A DNA stretch of 64,000 nucleotides from Elysia chlorotica (lineage: Eukaryota; Mollusca; Gastropoda; Plakobranchidae), in contig RQTK01000340.1 of the NCBI GenBank assembly GCA_003991915.1, forward strand, positions 126,688-190,687. The letters are read 5' to 3'. Below are positions 24,480 to 35,539 of this stretch, in pieces. The position numbers and the translations under genes were made by a program. Numbering within the stretch: position 1 is the first letter of the stretch; the number at the start of each line of letters is the position of its first letter. Below the pieces are notes generated by a model that saw nothing but the letters and a program-made list of their open reading frames with translations, had not been told where the DNA came from and made no database searches.

Positions 24480-25095
24480 TGAAATACAGACAAAGAGAGA
24501 ACAATACTCCCCCTCCAAAGAACGTGTTGTTTTGACCAGTTGGCTTTGAGACTGCTCAGCTGATCTCTCCATCTTGTTTACGTAAGGGGCAGCTTTCATT
24601 TTCATTTCCGCACCAGGCTTCAGGTTTTATATGGCCGAAAAAAAGAGGTGGAGGAGAAAAGAAAATCTAAGAAAACAATTGTTTTGTTTAGTTATCGAGT
24701 TAATACTTGAACTTCAAAGCATCGAAAACAACAACAAAAAACACCCATGAGAAAATAATTCTAATGTTGTCGCTAAGCAGTTATATTAATGCGAATTTTA
24801 TATTGATCTAAAATTCAACGTTTCTGATTAAATGTCGCAAAGCTTGTGACAACTTGCTTAAAAAGATTGGGCTTATTACTTATTTCATTTAATTTTGTAG
24901 ATACAAAACATTCAGCATTATTTATCGATAATTATTGAAACGATACTATAATTCAATTTTAAAGCTGCTTTATTTATCGTTCAAATTCTATCTAAACAGT
25001 TAACAATTTTAACACATATCTAGGCTTGGTTGTTATTTTTGCTTAGAGTCTTAAATCAGCACTATAAGCAATAAAAGTTAAAACCTAAGTTTGAC
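24480..25095. other. A+T-rich DNA, nothing identified
   Basis: No ORF or repeat pairing supported. Confidence 0.5.
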
Positions 25096-25097
25096 AA

Positions 25098-25292
25098 ATA
25101 TGTTCCACCACACTAAGACAGTAAGAGGATAACATGACTCCTGTCTCAGTCGGTCATATTATGCTGAAATCGACCCAACAAATAGGGGCGAAATTTTACA
25201 AATAAATCTTTGACCAATCATGGTTCTCGAACCAGGGACCTCTTGATTGCGAGACGAAAGCTCTACCACTTGCGTTGGTTCGTAATCGACAT
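25098..25292 (-). mobile_element. tRNA-derived SINE
   Basis: Plus strand: 'gaggataacatgactcctgt', 'attatgctgaaatcgaccca', then the head, which on the minus strand reads 'aagtggtagagctttcgtct' (A-box) and 'gtccctggttcgagaacc' (B-box). One of the clearest tRNA-like heads in the window; the distal body is truncated. Confidence 0.85.
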
Positions 25293-25444
25293 AGCTATGA
25301 GACAGCAAAAACTTGGAGGATGGTAGGTAAATAATTTTATTTGTTTTGTGTCTCTAGCCTCGGGGGATAACACCTTGATATATGAAATGTGCTTGCTCAG
25401 ATTCAATAAGAGGAATAACAAAATTGTTAGAGTAACTTTATTGC

Positions 25445-25605
25445 AGTAGTATTGGCAGCAGTAGTAGCAGTAGCAGCAGCATGAGGAGCAGTAGCAGTAG
25501 CAGTAGCAGTAGTAGTAGCAGTAGCAGTAGTAGTAGTAGTAGCAACAGAAACAGCAAAAGTAGTGCTATAAGTAGTAATAGTAGTCGTGGTAGAAATAAT
25601 TAATG
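25445..25605. repeat. (AGT/AGC)n trinucleotide repeat
   Basis: Imperfect mixture of agt, agc and gca triplets over about 160 bp. Confidence 0.93.
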
Positions 25606-26184
25606 CAGCCGAAGTAGTTTTCCATTACTGTATTCACTATTTAAACTGTCGATGTTTCATATAGGTTAATAATAATAATAATGTTTAAACTGAAACGGTG
25701 TTGGCAGGCAGTAATAAGCCATTAAAACATCCATTACCCTTTTTCTTCTGCAAGGCCACAGTTACCGAGAAAATTTTCCCAACTGTCGAGTTTGTATCCT
25801 TTAATTTCAGTCCATTTACTCCATGGTATACAACTTATCCATCCCTATGGAATTTTATCGGTAGACAAATCTATGGGAGGTAATTTTGTTACGCGTTACT
25901 CGTGGGTTAGTTATTTCCCTTTGCTCCTGAGCGATGGTAGAGGAAAAAAAGAAGAACTTAAAAAAAACACACTAAGTCGGTACAATATCGTCTCGAGGGA
26001 TGATTGAGTTCGAAGAACTAAAAAATGACAAATGTGGTGGAGAGAAACATACATGAGAAACGTTGGAATAATACGATGAAAGTGAGAGAGAAGTAAAAAA
26101 AAATAATGGGTAGATAATAATAATAGATAGATAGAGAGTTAGGGATATATAGGCAAGCCAATATCATGTGTCGTGTCCCAATCA

Positions 26185-26345
26185 AGCGAAAAGCGGCAAG
26201 CGGCAAGCGGCAAGCGAAAATCGGCAAGCGGCAAGCGACATGCGGCAAGCGAAAATCGGCAAGCGGCAAACGGCAAGTGAAAAGCGCCCAGCGGCAAGCT
26301 GTAAACGAAGCGGCAAACGACAAGCGGCAAGCGAAAAGCACCAAG
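26185..26345. repeat. Heptanucleotide minisatellite (GCGGCAA)n
   Basis: Direct array of gcggcaa, gcgaaaa, gcgacat and tcggcaa 7-mers over about 160 bp. Because 7 is not a multiple of 3 the translation cycles through frames, and both strands stay open by composition. It ends at the first copy of the direct repeat at 26355. Confidence 0.92.
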
Positions 26346-26354
26346 ATGCAACGT

Positions 26355-26419
26355 ATGTCAGCGAACTGTCAACTTTTCCCCAATTACAATTTTTGTAATA
26401 GTCATATCAATTGCTTTAG
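26355..26419. repeat. Direct repeat, copy 1
   Basis: Matches 27478-27558 ('atgtcagcgaactgtcaact' through 'atatcaattgcttta') except that this copy lacks 16-17 bp ('gattcagtgttaccc' region). The copies are about 1.1 kb apart in the same orientation. Confidence 0.9.
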
Positions 26420-26437
26420 ATAAGTTAAAATGCGCGC

Positions 26438-26485
26438 TCTCTCTCTCTCTCTGTCTCTCTCTCTCTGTCTCTCTCTGTCTCTCTC

Positions 26486-26581
<96 letters not shown>

Positions 26582-26590
26582 TTCTCTCTT
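26438..26590. repeat. (CT)n microsatellite
   Basis: CT with gtct interruptions at the left and an uninterrupted run to about 26565. Confidence 0.96.
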
Positions 26591-26599
26591 ACACTCGTT

Positions 26600-26938
26600 C
26601 TCGCTGTCCCTATATCATTATCTTTTTTTCTGTTTCTATCCTCCCACCCCACCCTCTGTAGCTTTGATCTATCACCGAAAGACAGATTTTAAAACCATCG
26701 TCATATAGACGATTACAACAGTAACAGAATTTCTTAAAGAGCAGCACCGAAGTAAGTTGTGACTGTTGTAAATAGGATAAATACTAAGGGAAGCTACCGT
26801 GTAAATTTCAGGGTAGATCAAGAGTGTAACATCCCTTAGATTATTCATTTCATTGCTCTCACCTTTTTCTTGAAAGCTTTTTTGTTTTAGTTTCTATTGT
26901 CTTTGCATATTTTTATTGCCACTTCTGTTATTGTTGTG

Positions 26939-26969
<31 letters not shown>

Positions 26970-27850
26970 GTGTTTCTTTTGTTTTCTTTTATATTTAATT
27001 TAGTGGTAGAGTTAAATCTATTAATGACTAAGAGGTACTGGGTGACAATTCTTCAAAATCTTTTTTTTAAATCCCATACATGCACTGTTTAATAAACTGT
27101 AAAATAAATATTTTTTCCAAACTTGAGGCACTTAGTACAATGATGTGACGGCAATTATGCTAACACTCTGCCTACAAGTTTGTCTCTTTCTGTATTAGTC
27201 CCTGACTGTATGTTGGCCTATATATCTTTTTCTAATTTTTGTTTCTTTTTGTTTTTCATTTTGTTTATCTCCTCGCCAGCATAAAGTGCTGCTTTTCCAT
27301 AATTCAAAATTCATTTAGGGAGGTATACTATGCTTGAAAATAACTATTACTTGTAGATTTTTTTTATAAACACGTAGCTATAGTTACACAAGGCTATGTC
27401 AAGGCTTTTTCATCCGATGAAAACACATATTGTTTACTATAAAGCTATGAATATAAATTTAAACATAGTATTATTAAATGTCAGCGAACTGTCAACTTTT
27501 CCCCGATTCAGTGTTACCCAAATTACAATTTTTGTAATAGTTATATCAATTGCTTTAAGAGAACGACTCATTTTGTAAAGATCTAGCGGTAGAAAAAATA
27601 GATGAACCTTATTTATGAATCGGTGCGATTGTATTATACATACAGCCAACATAAAATCACGAAAATACTCCGGTTGAAGCTCGAATACACTGTAGTTGAC
27701 TTAAGTAATTGATTGACTATCATGAGTTGTTCGGTGGCATGCTAAAAAGGAAAGAGTCCACTTTCTTGTAAGTGGTCTATTTCTTTTTATGAGATAATAT
27801 AACGTAGTGCGGGTTTTCCTATAGCGTGATGCACTTTTGACATCTCTCCA
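26600..27850. other. A+T-rich DNA with (GTT)n run and direct-repeat copy 2
   Basis: A (GTT)n run lies at about 26935-26968. The second copy of the direct repeat is at 27478-27558. No coding signal. Confidence 0.7.
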
Positions 27851-27857
27851 ATAATTT

Positions 27858-27934
<77 letters not shown>

Positions 27935-27995
27935 CAGAGAAATAAACAAAGAGAGAGAGAGAGACAGAGGCAGAGAGACAGAGAGACAGAGAAAG
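27858..27995. repeat. (GA)n microsatellite
   Basis: About 70 bp of perfect GA, then GA interrupted by gaca units. Confidence 0.96.
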
Positions 27996-28298
27996 AAATA
28001 AAGAGAGAGATATAGAAAGAGCGGGAGTTTGAGGAATTGTCAGACACATACTTGGTTAGATACAGTGGGATACATAAGTTTTAGAGACATTTTAAAAGTC
28101 TTACGATGTACATTTTACCTTAAGCACCTTCCTTCGCAAGTAGAGCTTGAAATCAAGTTATTTCATCAAGTTACTCTCTTTTCCCTGACTATTGGACAGC
28201 ATGGTCCTTGAGACGGTAGTCACCATACAAATAGCGAGCACTATCAATATCAATTATCTTATTCAGTGTTACCGCTTCCTTGTCGTCTTTTGATTGAC

Positions 28299-28490
28299 TC
28301 AATGTACGTATGGTAAACTTAGTACCAAAGCACCAATCAAAGCTAGGAAAAGAACCAATGTAAATGCAAATGACCCTGCGGCCCTCAAAACCTCCACCCA
28401 GGACATAACCGAGTTATAAGAGATAGGCCTGCCACTCAAGCGCCCATTGACTTGGCATAGCCCTAAGGGTCTGCTCATTACATCTCGCAA
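28299..28490 (-). CDS. Possible small membrane protein ORF
   Basis: A 63-codon minus-strand ORF ends in a strongly hydrophobic stretch ('FAFTLVLFLALIGALVLSL') just before the stop, as in a small tail-anchored protein. About 25-35 bp upstream of its first ATG the minus strand reads 'caacatggcggtttgtccca', resembling the YY1-type CAAnATGGCGG element of metazoan promoters. I recognise no family and see no splice sites, and a hydrophobic 20-mer can arise by chance in T-rich DNA. Treat as a candidate only. Confidence 0.22.
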   Translation of the reverse strand: MRDVMSRPLGLCQVNGRLSGRPISYNSVMSWVEVLRAAGSFAFTLVLFLALIGALVLSLPYVH

Positions 28491-28589
28491 CGCATTGAAT
28501 TATGGGACAAACCGCCATGTTGAAAACCGAGTTAAAGATAATGTAATTGCGATGAAAGTTACTCCCCTTCCATCTCCCTGAGACGAGAG

Positions 28590-28790
28590 TTATCGTTCAA
28601 TCTGCTCCATATTCACTCTCCTACCGCAACGTAAACAGATTTCTCCTTGAAATGCCAGCGCTTTACTTCGTAACAGGCTAAAAACTTGTTTATTTTTATA
28701 CTCAATTCCCGATACTCGACTGGTATGTTTGGTTCCGTTCTTTGGACATAATGTACATAACTTTTTAACATATTCAAAACGAACTGACAT
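28590..28790 (-). CDS. Short ORF with two CxxC pairs
   Basis: The 66-codon minus-strand ORF contains 'KLCTLCPKNGTKH' and, about 40 residues on, 'EICLRCGRR'. The spacing suits a zinc-ribbon-like fold. It lies just upstream, on the same strand, of the hydrophobic ORF at 28299-28490. No family is recognised and no splice signals bracket it; it may be chance or a decayed domain. Confidence 0.2.
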   Translation of the reverse strand: MSVRFEYVKKLCTLCPKNGTKHTSRVSGIEYKNKQVFSLLRSKALAFQGEICLRCGRRVNMEQIER

Positions 28791-28954
28791 AGATTAACAT
28801 GAATAGTTTATATACAGTTTTGGATTGACAGAGTATTGTTTACAGAACGTAAAATTCTGACACCACGATATATTAATTAAGTTTCAATTTAAGACAACCA
28901 GGTACTTATTTTGCCCACAGTGTTTGTTTTGAGATTCAAACGATTCGGTCGAAA

Positions 28955-29160
28955 ATGAGGTCATCAGTAAAAGCAATTAACCATCTCGTTTTATGTTGTC
29001 ACCCTAATATTTTTACGAACAATGTTGTAGCTCAAATTCAAGAAAATGCGCGAACATGGTCATTTCTATGGCAAAATATTTTATCCCTATGGCTACGTGT
29101 TGTAAATTATTTATCCGAGTTTAATAATAATTTAGGTTTGAAAACAAACGATAGATTATA
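28955..29160. other. Short open frame, no support
   Basis: A 68-codon plus-strand frame without family resemblance, directly before the LINE. Possibly unrecognised upstream LINE sequence. Confidence 0.2.
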
Positions 29161-29626
29161 AAAATTGGTTTCAAGCTAAGATAAGACAATATACACTTTT
29201 ATTCCCCCCACAAAAATGTCGATTTTTTGCCGTGGTTGTCAGCATTTATATAAATGCATATATGAATGTAAATAACTTTCCTTAGATCCATTTCTGAGCT
29301 GCACTCTGTTCCTCAACTTGTTCAATGAAGTAACAGAAATTCTAAAAGCTGAAAAAAAAGGCTTTTTGCTGACAACCTAGTTCTCTGGCAATCAAATACC
29401 AAGGCAACATTAGGTGCTGCCAAGCTTAAATGTGATCTCTAAAGACTTAACAGTTATTGCAAATAGTAAAAATTAAAGATTTATTACACAAAGACAGTGC
29501 ACACCATCTTCACAAATAGCCATAAAAAGCTAAAGCAAAGTTTACAACAACTCATTGAAAATGAAACCTTTGCTAATGTTGATCACCCAACTTACCTTGG
29601 GATTTGAACTAGACCAACAGCTTACC

Positions 29627-29641
29627 ATAAAAAGGCATGTT
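29627..29641 (+). repeat. Target-site duplication, left copy
   Basis: 'ataaaaaggcatgtt', identical to 30533-30547. In the host LINE it encodes I-K-R-H-V, and the right copy continues the same host frame (V-Q-N-I-K). Its first few A residues could overlap the A-rich tail, so the true length may be slightly shorter. Confidence 0.9.
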
Positions 29642-30532
29642 AAATTCAATGAAACTTTGATCTTACTTGGAGAAGACTTTCAAACGAAAACAGACTCTAT
29701 TTGTGATTTAATAATACTGCTAGCTAAACAGTGTATCTACACTTGCAAAGTTAGGAATTGTAAACCAAATAATAATTGCTTTCAAAGAATAGTGCACAGA
29801 GGATATTTAATCGAAAAGGAAATATCCACAACCAATAATTCATATCGCAATATCCTAGAGCGATGGGAGCCATATACAAATATATTCAAATCTATTATAA
29901 CCCTCACAAAGTAAAGGTAAAATCAACAGCAGCATTACTATTATCATCATCATCATCACAATCAGTATAATTACTATCATCACCAACAGTTTTATGTTCC
30001 ATTATCATTATCTTTTCTTTTTGTCTTCATTTGATAAAATATGCTCTTGTTGGATTAAGTGTAATGTAACGTACTTCTATTATTCTATAAATACTTAACA
30101 ATGTTTTTCTTTCAATAGAAATCCTACTATAAATTGCTATACATGTAGATGTGGTCTGCAAGTTTTGTGCTGTTTTTTTTTTTTTGTTTTGCACTTTTGT
30201 TCGTTTGTTCCTTTTTTAAAACTTGTCTGTTCGTTTTTAGTTAATTTTAATCATTTATCTATTTATAAATTTTAGTTGCGTGGTTGTGTATAATGTTTGT
30301 TGATTTATTTAGACTGGTGTTACTTCCATATCTGTTCATTATTATTAACTGTATAAGAGGTACTGTTATCAATAATTTTGTTGCTATTAGTAACGACTAT
30401 TCTTTATACAATAGTCGTTTGTATCTTTACTATAAATCTTGTTACTGTTATAATTCACTCACAACAAAAATAAAATAAAAAAATAGAAAAAACAATAAAA
30501 AAGTAGAAAAAAAATAGAAAAAAAAAATAAAA
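29642..30532 (+). mobile_element. 5'-truncated LINE inserted into the older LINE
   Basis: About 890 bp are flanked by an exact 15-bp target-site duplication, 'ataaaaaggcatgtt' (29627-29641 and 30533-30547). It opens with the end of an ORF, including 'ICDLIILLAKQCIYTCKVRN', 'CFQRIV' and 'ISTTNNSYRNILERWEPY', and stops at about 29914. A ~560-bp T-rich 3' untranslated region and an A-rich tail (about 30465-30535) follow. The ILL.K..IY.CK pattern is what I expect after the RT in L1/Tx1-type LINEs (from memory). Confidence 0.85.
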
Positions 30533-30547
30533 ATAAAAAGGCATGTT
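30533..30547 (+). repeat. Target-site duplication, right copy
   Basis: Identical to 29627-29641; directly follows the A-rich tail of the inserted LINE. Confidence 0.9.
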
Positions 30548-31799
30548 CAGAACATAAAAAACGAAGCAAAGAAAAGATTACAGCTACTTAAGAAACTTTA
30601 AAGCAGCTCATGGGGCCCAGATAAGCAAACTCTGAGAGCCCTTCATCTTGGCTATGTCCGTTCAGCCCTGGAATATGGGAACAGATAAATAACCATCTGC
30701 TGTATATAATACATTAGACAATGTCCAGAATAATACCCTCCGCTTTATAAATAGTGCATGAGATTCACACCTACTGCCGCATGTTATATCAGGGCCAACG
30801 TGGAACCCATTGGAATAAACAGCGAACAAGCAATCTTAATATTATTTGAAAAAAAGTAAGACAATGAACCCTCAGCACCCAAACAAAAAACTTGTAGACA
30901 AGTGAAAACCAAAGCTAGACTCAAGCAAAACTCTGACATGCACTATATAACCAATACCGAAAGATGGTTCTGCCTTTATAGGAACCACCAACGCAGGATA
31001 TGGAGTGCTGATCCAACACACAGATGACAGTTCTAACGAGCTCTCTGATGAATGTGGAGAAAAAATATACCAATATGACGGCCAAGATGATGGCTATTGA
31101 AACAGGCCTCTACCACTTAAGCACCATTTTTTACACCTACCCCTCGAAAATTGAAAATTCGTTTTTCAATGATTCACTGTCAGTATTACAAGCCTTAGAG
31201 AATAACCAAAATCTAACAAAAATCATACAAAGCTTACACCATCGCATGGCATCCTTTGGCATTAACCTGGCAATGCAATAGATCCCAGGACTCTCTAACA
31301 CACCTGCGAATCTTAGAGCAGACATGCTCGCAAAAAGTGATCTCAACAGGAGGAACTAGAGACACATACAGTGCACTAAACACTGCAAAGCAAATTATAA
31401 AAATATTTTTTTTTTTTATGTACAGATGGGCAATGGGCAACACAGGAAGAGCCGTATTTAAACACATGAACGTACCAAAACAAAATAATTACTTCCTCTC
31501 CAGAAAAAGATCAATCCACAATCTTTTCACTTTGCGCTGAGAAACAGAATACTTTCCTCAATATGCTGGCGGTGTGACCACAATCATGTATAAACCGGTA
31601 TGAACTTTTCCTTATGCCCTCAACTGGACGACTTAAGAACCTCCCACCTCCGTCTGAGACCAAACCGAGATAAAGTCCTCTACGCAACTACGAAACAGCT
31701 GAAAAAACATGCATCTCTCACTTCATGGCGCTTGACGCGAGGGCAAAAACCAACGTCGCTGGATCAATAACAACAACAAAAGCAACAACAACAACAACA

Positions 31800-33045
31800 T
31801 ACCTGCCTAGTCTAAACGACGAGCAATTATGATGAATGGTCAAAAGAGAACTTGAGACGTTATTGAGTGGCATGATCAATGAAAGAGGACTAGAGGCATA
31901 CTACAGTAACACTGTTAAATGATAGAATATTGATATTATTGTCTTCATGAATTTACTTTGTACCTGACATGTCATCAATGTCACCTAGTACTAAGCATAG
32001 GCTACTCACGGAAGGCTGAATAACTAGCAAATAATTATGCGTGCCTGTAAGGGTCGGGAATGGATGGTAAGCGTAGCAATATCAATGTCCCTCTTGTTCT
32101 GTCCAAGCTCCAACCACTAGAGTATCTCTTGGATAATGTACGGCCAAACAAGACAGGGTCCCTCGAGTAAGAGGTACAGGCCAGTGGGGTCATACTAACT
32201 GTCTACGGAATTCCCTTCTGTTTGACAAATTCCGTCATGGTATATCTCTACACCTCTTGATGTTCTAATAATGCTCGATGAAGCAATGCATAATATCAGT
32301 TTGTTTATTAATTATCCAAAATGCCAGTCATTAAGGGAACTTGCAGTGAAACATAGTAAACATAGACAGGGGTACAGTGATGTCAGAAGATTGGCTAGAT
32401 CTGTGATAAGTGATTAGTTTTTATCCAGTGTCACCCTCTAGGGAAGGTCTCAGGTCTGACAAAAGCTCCCACAATCATGTGCTCAATCTTTCATGACACA
32501 ATGCATTAGGGATTGGCATAGCATTTTGCTCTTTATCTTTTTCAAAGTAACCAGTGAAATATCAAAATACATTCGCTTTTATCAAGTTAGAGTAAAAGAG
32601 AAAAACTTAAAACAATTTTTTTCATTCATTATTAGAGCATTTAAAGATGAACGTATTTCCATTATTTTTCAAATCAAATATCTTAAATCTTTTCATCAGT
32701 AATTTAACTAACAACAAAAGTGCTAGATTATGTCACACCCAAATATTTTTCTAAACTGAATGCGAAAACCTACTTAGTAAATATATTGTGTGCATTAAAA
32801 ACGCTGAAGAGATGATGAAGTAAAATCACGAAACAAGATAAACTAGAGCGCGTCAACTTTATCCGGACTTATTCTAGATTATGTAAACTTTAAAGTAGTG
32901 GTTATCGTAATTGGTAGTTCTTTAACCTCTTTTCCATTTTATTCCCTCTTTCTATGTCCAAAGAACGGCTCTTCAGATACCACTACTAACCAAAGCTGTG
33001 TCGCATACCAGGCTAGTCATTGATCAAGCCTATTGGAGAAAACAT
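31800..33045. other. A+T-rich DNA, nothing identified
   Basis: No coding or repeat structure recognised apart from the LINE's 3' end at the left edge. Confidence 0.5.
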
Positions 33046-33050
33046 CAGTG

Positions 33051-33130
33051 AGGTGGTCTGAGGAAACCAGTCACATGTCGGAAATTTTCAATATGGAGTT
33101 ATTGGTATGGTTGGATGCACAAGAGCTTCC
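33051..33130. repeat. ~75-80-bp dispersed repeat, copy 1
   Basis: 'ggtggtctgaggaaaccagt' through 'ttggatgcacaagagcttcc' recurs at 33976-34048 with one 7-bp difference. Part of it ('gactggttttctcagacc') recurs inverted at about 36174. It is too long for a target-site duplication, so it is probably part of a repeat family. Confidence 0.88.
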
Positions 33131-33598
33131 AATACAAAACAGGGACGGAATATCAATCAGATGGCGTGTATACAAAGCAAAAGCTTGGAATTTAACGTTT
33201 TTGAACAGTGAAAAGACATAAAAAAGAAAAAAATCATGTAATAATTTCAAGTAACTTAATAAAATACAAATGAATCGTCAGTTCTCTGTTTTGCTGTGTA
33301 GAAATATTCTTTAGTTTTTCTGGTCAGCATTGCTTATAACACGAGAGTTTCAAAAGTTGGATAAGCTGCTTGACAATTCTACTGAGTCCGCTCTGATCCT
33401 CACCATTTTTGTAGATATTAGTGAAAATATTTTATGAATCAATAAAATCATCTTCAATTGGGCTAGATATCATTTTTTTTACAATCAAAACTTTTTCAGA
33501 AATTGAATAATCAAAGAAGCTTTTCGATTAAGAAATCACGTGCAACAAAAAAAGCATCTAATCAATGATTTTGAAGCCTTGGTTGACTATCCACTCAC

Positions 33599-33652
33599 CA
33601 ACAGCTTTGCCCGTATTTTTGCCTCTGCCTCTTGTCGAAGCAATCCATTGAG
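33599..33652 (-). CDS. Candidate internal exon (unknown gene)
   Basis: On the minus strand a pyrimidine-rich 'gctttttactgtcag' acceptor precedes 54 bp, followed by a consensus donor 'gtgagtgg'. Reading with entry in phase 1 gives 'QWIASTRGRGKNTGKAV' without stops and exits in phase 1. It matches the phases of the candidates at 34920-34991 and 35492-35539, making a consistent chain. The basic Arg-Gly-Lys sequence suggests a disordered or nucleic-acid-contacting region, but no family is recognised. Downstream exons were not found. Confidence 0.5.
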
Positions 33653-33654
33653 CT

Positions 33655-34915
33655 GACAGTAAAAAGCAAAAGGAGAGAAATATTGAAAGGGTGAAAGTTT
33701 GATCTTTTGTCAAAAAAAACAAAAAAACTCTGACTGTACTTCAAGTTTTGTACCCTCGTCCATGAGTCTCTGTCTCTGTCGGCCAGCACTAGTTTAACAG
33801 CATAAATGCTATTTGATAAGGAGATCACATACAATTTCTAGGAAAAATTTTCCTTTTACGTATTTGAATTAATACTAAGGGTAAATGCTTGGCATCCTCA
33901 GGGTTGATTATATACACACAAGAAACTAACATGAGTCATTATTGTGGCCTCTAAATAGATTTAGCTGATTATATGTGGTGGTCTGAGGAAACCAGTCACA
34001 TGTCGGAAATATGGAGTTATTGGTATGGTTGGATGCACAAGAGCTTCCTGAACATTTTACTTTTTGAATTTTGAAAATATCTTGATTAGGGGCTGAGTTA
34101 TAGCCATTTATGTGTCCAAAATACCCGGAATGTGAAAATGGAGAAAAATGCGTTTAAAGTTTGCGGTTAAAATTTTGCTCTAATTTTGCAGTTAAAGCTA
34201 TCAAAGCTGCTCAATATCCTAATAGAAATGCTAGAATAACTATGTAGGTGTGCTTTTTGTATTCTTTTAGTGTAAAATGTATCTAGGAATATATTTTAGC
34301 TTTAAAAACAAAAAAACAACACCAACAGCAAAACGCAAATTCATGCCAAAAAACCCTTACAGAAACTAGAAAACAAACGAGTATAAAAAACAAGAGATTT
34401 TAGTTACTTTTTCAACATTTCTTATCATAGAAATGTTGTAATTTATTAATAATTAGGAGCATGTTTTAAATATCACTGGTGCATCTGCTTCTGTTGTAGA
34501 GGCTCTGCCAGTTGTCGTCAAATCCTGGAGTGGGGCGAAATGTTCATCTACAAAATGTGGTAGTTTTTGGAGATGGGGCAGGGCAAAAGATACACACAAA
34601 TTTTAAGGGTTGTCTTTTGAGCAGATTCAAGTTTGCTGTATCAAAATCATCATTCTGGGAAAAAATATTGAAGATCTTTAGTGTTATAAATGGTAGAAAA
34701 ATTTGACTGAAAGTGGAAAATCATTAGTGAGTAAAATATATCCTTTTTAACATCTGTTGGGATCACAAAAACTAATATCTTCTGAGTTTATAGATGGAAG
34801 AACACCAAGAAAAAGGAGAAAACCTCTATTACAAAAATTGTACATTGAGATTTAAAAATATCAAAGAAACACTTCAGTAACCATGTATCGTAATGGAAAA
34901 TAATAGAGTCTGTAC
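33655..34915 (-). other. Putative intron with a dispersed-repeat copy
   Basis: Lies between two phase-matched minus-strand exon candidates. It holds the second copy of the dispersed repeat (33976-34048). The 64-codon plus-strand frame at 34512 has no support. Confidence 0.4.
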
Positions 34916-34919
34916 TCAC

Positions 34920-34991
34920 CATCTGAATCATAGGTAGCATCATTGCCTTTGCTTGTTCCAGGCTCAGGTTGCATGGGGGTTGTTGGTGTAT
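34920..34991 (-). CDS. Candidate internal exon (unknown gene)
   Basis: A minus-strand acceptor 'cctctccattatcaacag' is followed by 72 bp and the donor 'gtgagtac'. Phase-1 entry and exit give 'TPTTPMQPEPGTSKGNDATY' followed by DSD, with no stop. Pro/Thr/Gly-rich, acidic at its end, so probably a disordered linker. Joining to the next candidate creates an Ala codon (G|CT) and to the previous one an Asp codon (G|AT). Confidence 0.5.
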
Positions 34992-35491
34992 CTGTTGATA
35001 ATGGAGAGGCGTAAACAAGCTACTAGTACTTGTGTTTCATTTAGTTTCGCATGTATAAAAAAGCTCATGATAAAAATACATAAAAGTATAGAACTAGAGA
35101 TCTAGGTTTAGGCTTCTTCAACAGATCTCACATAGCTGATAAAAATTAGGCTAAAAGTAAAAATAATAAAAACATCATTTAATTTATCCATAAAGTTAGA
35201 AATGGAGATGTAGATCTAGACCAAACCATCTCAATATAGAGTCTAGATGTAGCCTACATGGAGATCAAAATCACCAGATTATAGCAAAACACTATGTTTG
35301 TTTTCTTCACTGAAGTCTTGATCACCAGTACTCTAGATCTAGAGATCTAATGTTTAGATCTAGATCTACATCTTGACGAATATTTATCTTTTGTTATAAA
35401 TTATGCTCTGTTGAAAAGTTCTGGATATCTAGAATGCTTGAAGGAAAGATGTTCTTACATTCAGTAACATAAAAACTAACTTTTTCCTCAC

Positions 35492-35539
35492 CTGAAACGA
35501 TCTCTGAAGCTTGCTTGGGTGTGAAACTTTGATCAGCAC
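35492..35539 (-). CDS. Candidate exon, truncated by assembly gap
   Basis: The sequence emerging from the gap reads, on the minus strand, 'ADQSFTPKQASEIVS' and ends in 'tcag|gtgagg', exiting in phase 1 like the next two candidates. The 5' part of this exon and anything upstream lies in the N run. Product not recognised. Confidence 0.45.

Larger units (their letters stand above)
29285..31790 (+). pseudogene. Decayed LINE with RT and RNase H domains (interrupted)
   Basis: RT palm remnants are seen: 'LSCTLFLNLFNEVTEILKAE' (29290-29350), 'LFADNLVLWQSN' at 29362 (normally FADD, so a catalytic Asp is lost), 'TNSHKKLKQ' and 'DHPTYLGFELDQQLTIKRHV'. After the inserted element the frame resumes with 'QNIKNEAKKRLQLLKKL', then 'LRALHLGYVRSALEYG' at 30635-30685. 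An RNase H region follows: 'AKMMAIETGLYHLSTIFYTY' (31080-31140), 'DSLSVLQALENNQNLTKIIQ', 'MASFGINLAMQ', and in another frame a decayed 'IPGHS..P..LRADMLAKS'. Many stops and frameshifts make it nonfunctional. RT followed by RNase H suggests an I/Jockey-type LINE (inference). It ends near a (CAA)n run at about 31765-31800. Confidence 0.85.
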
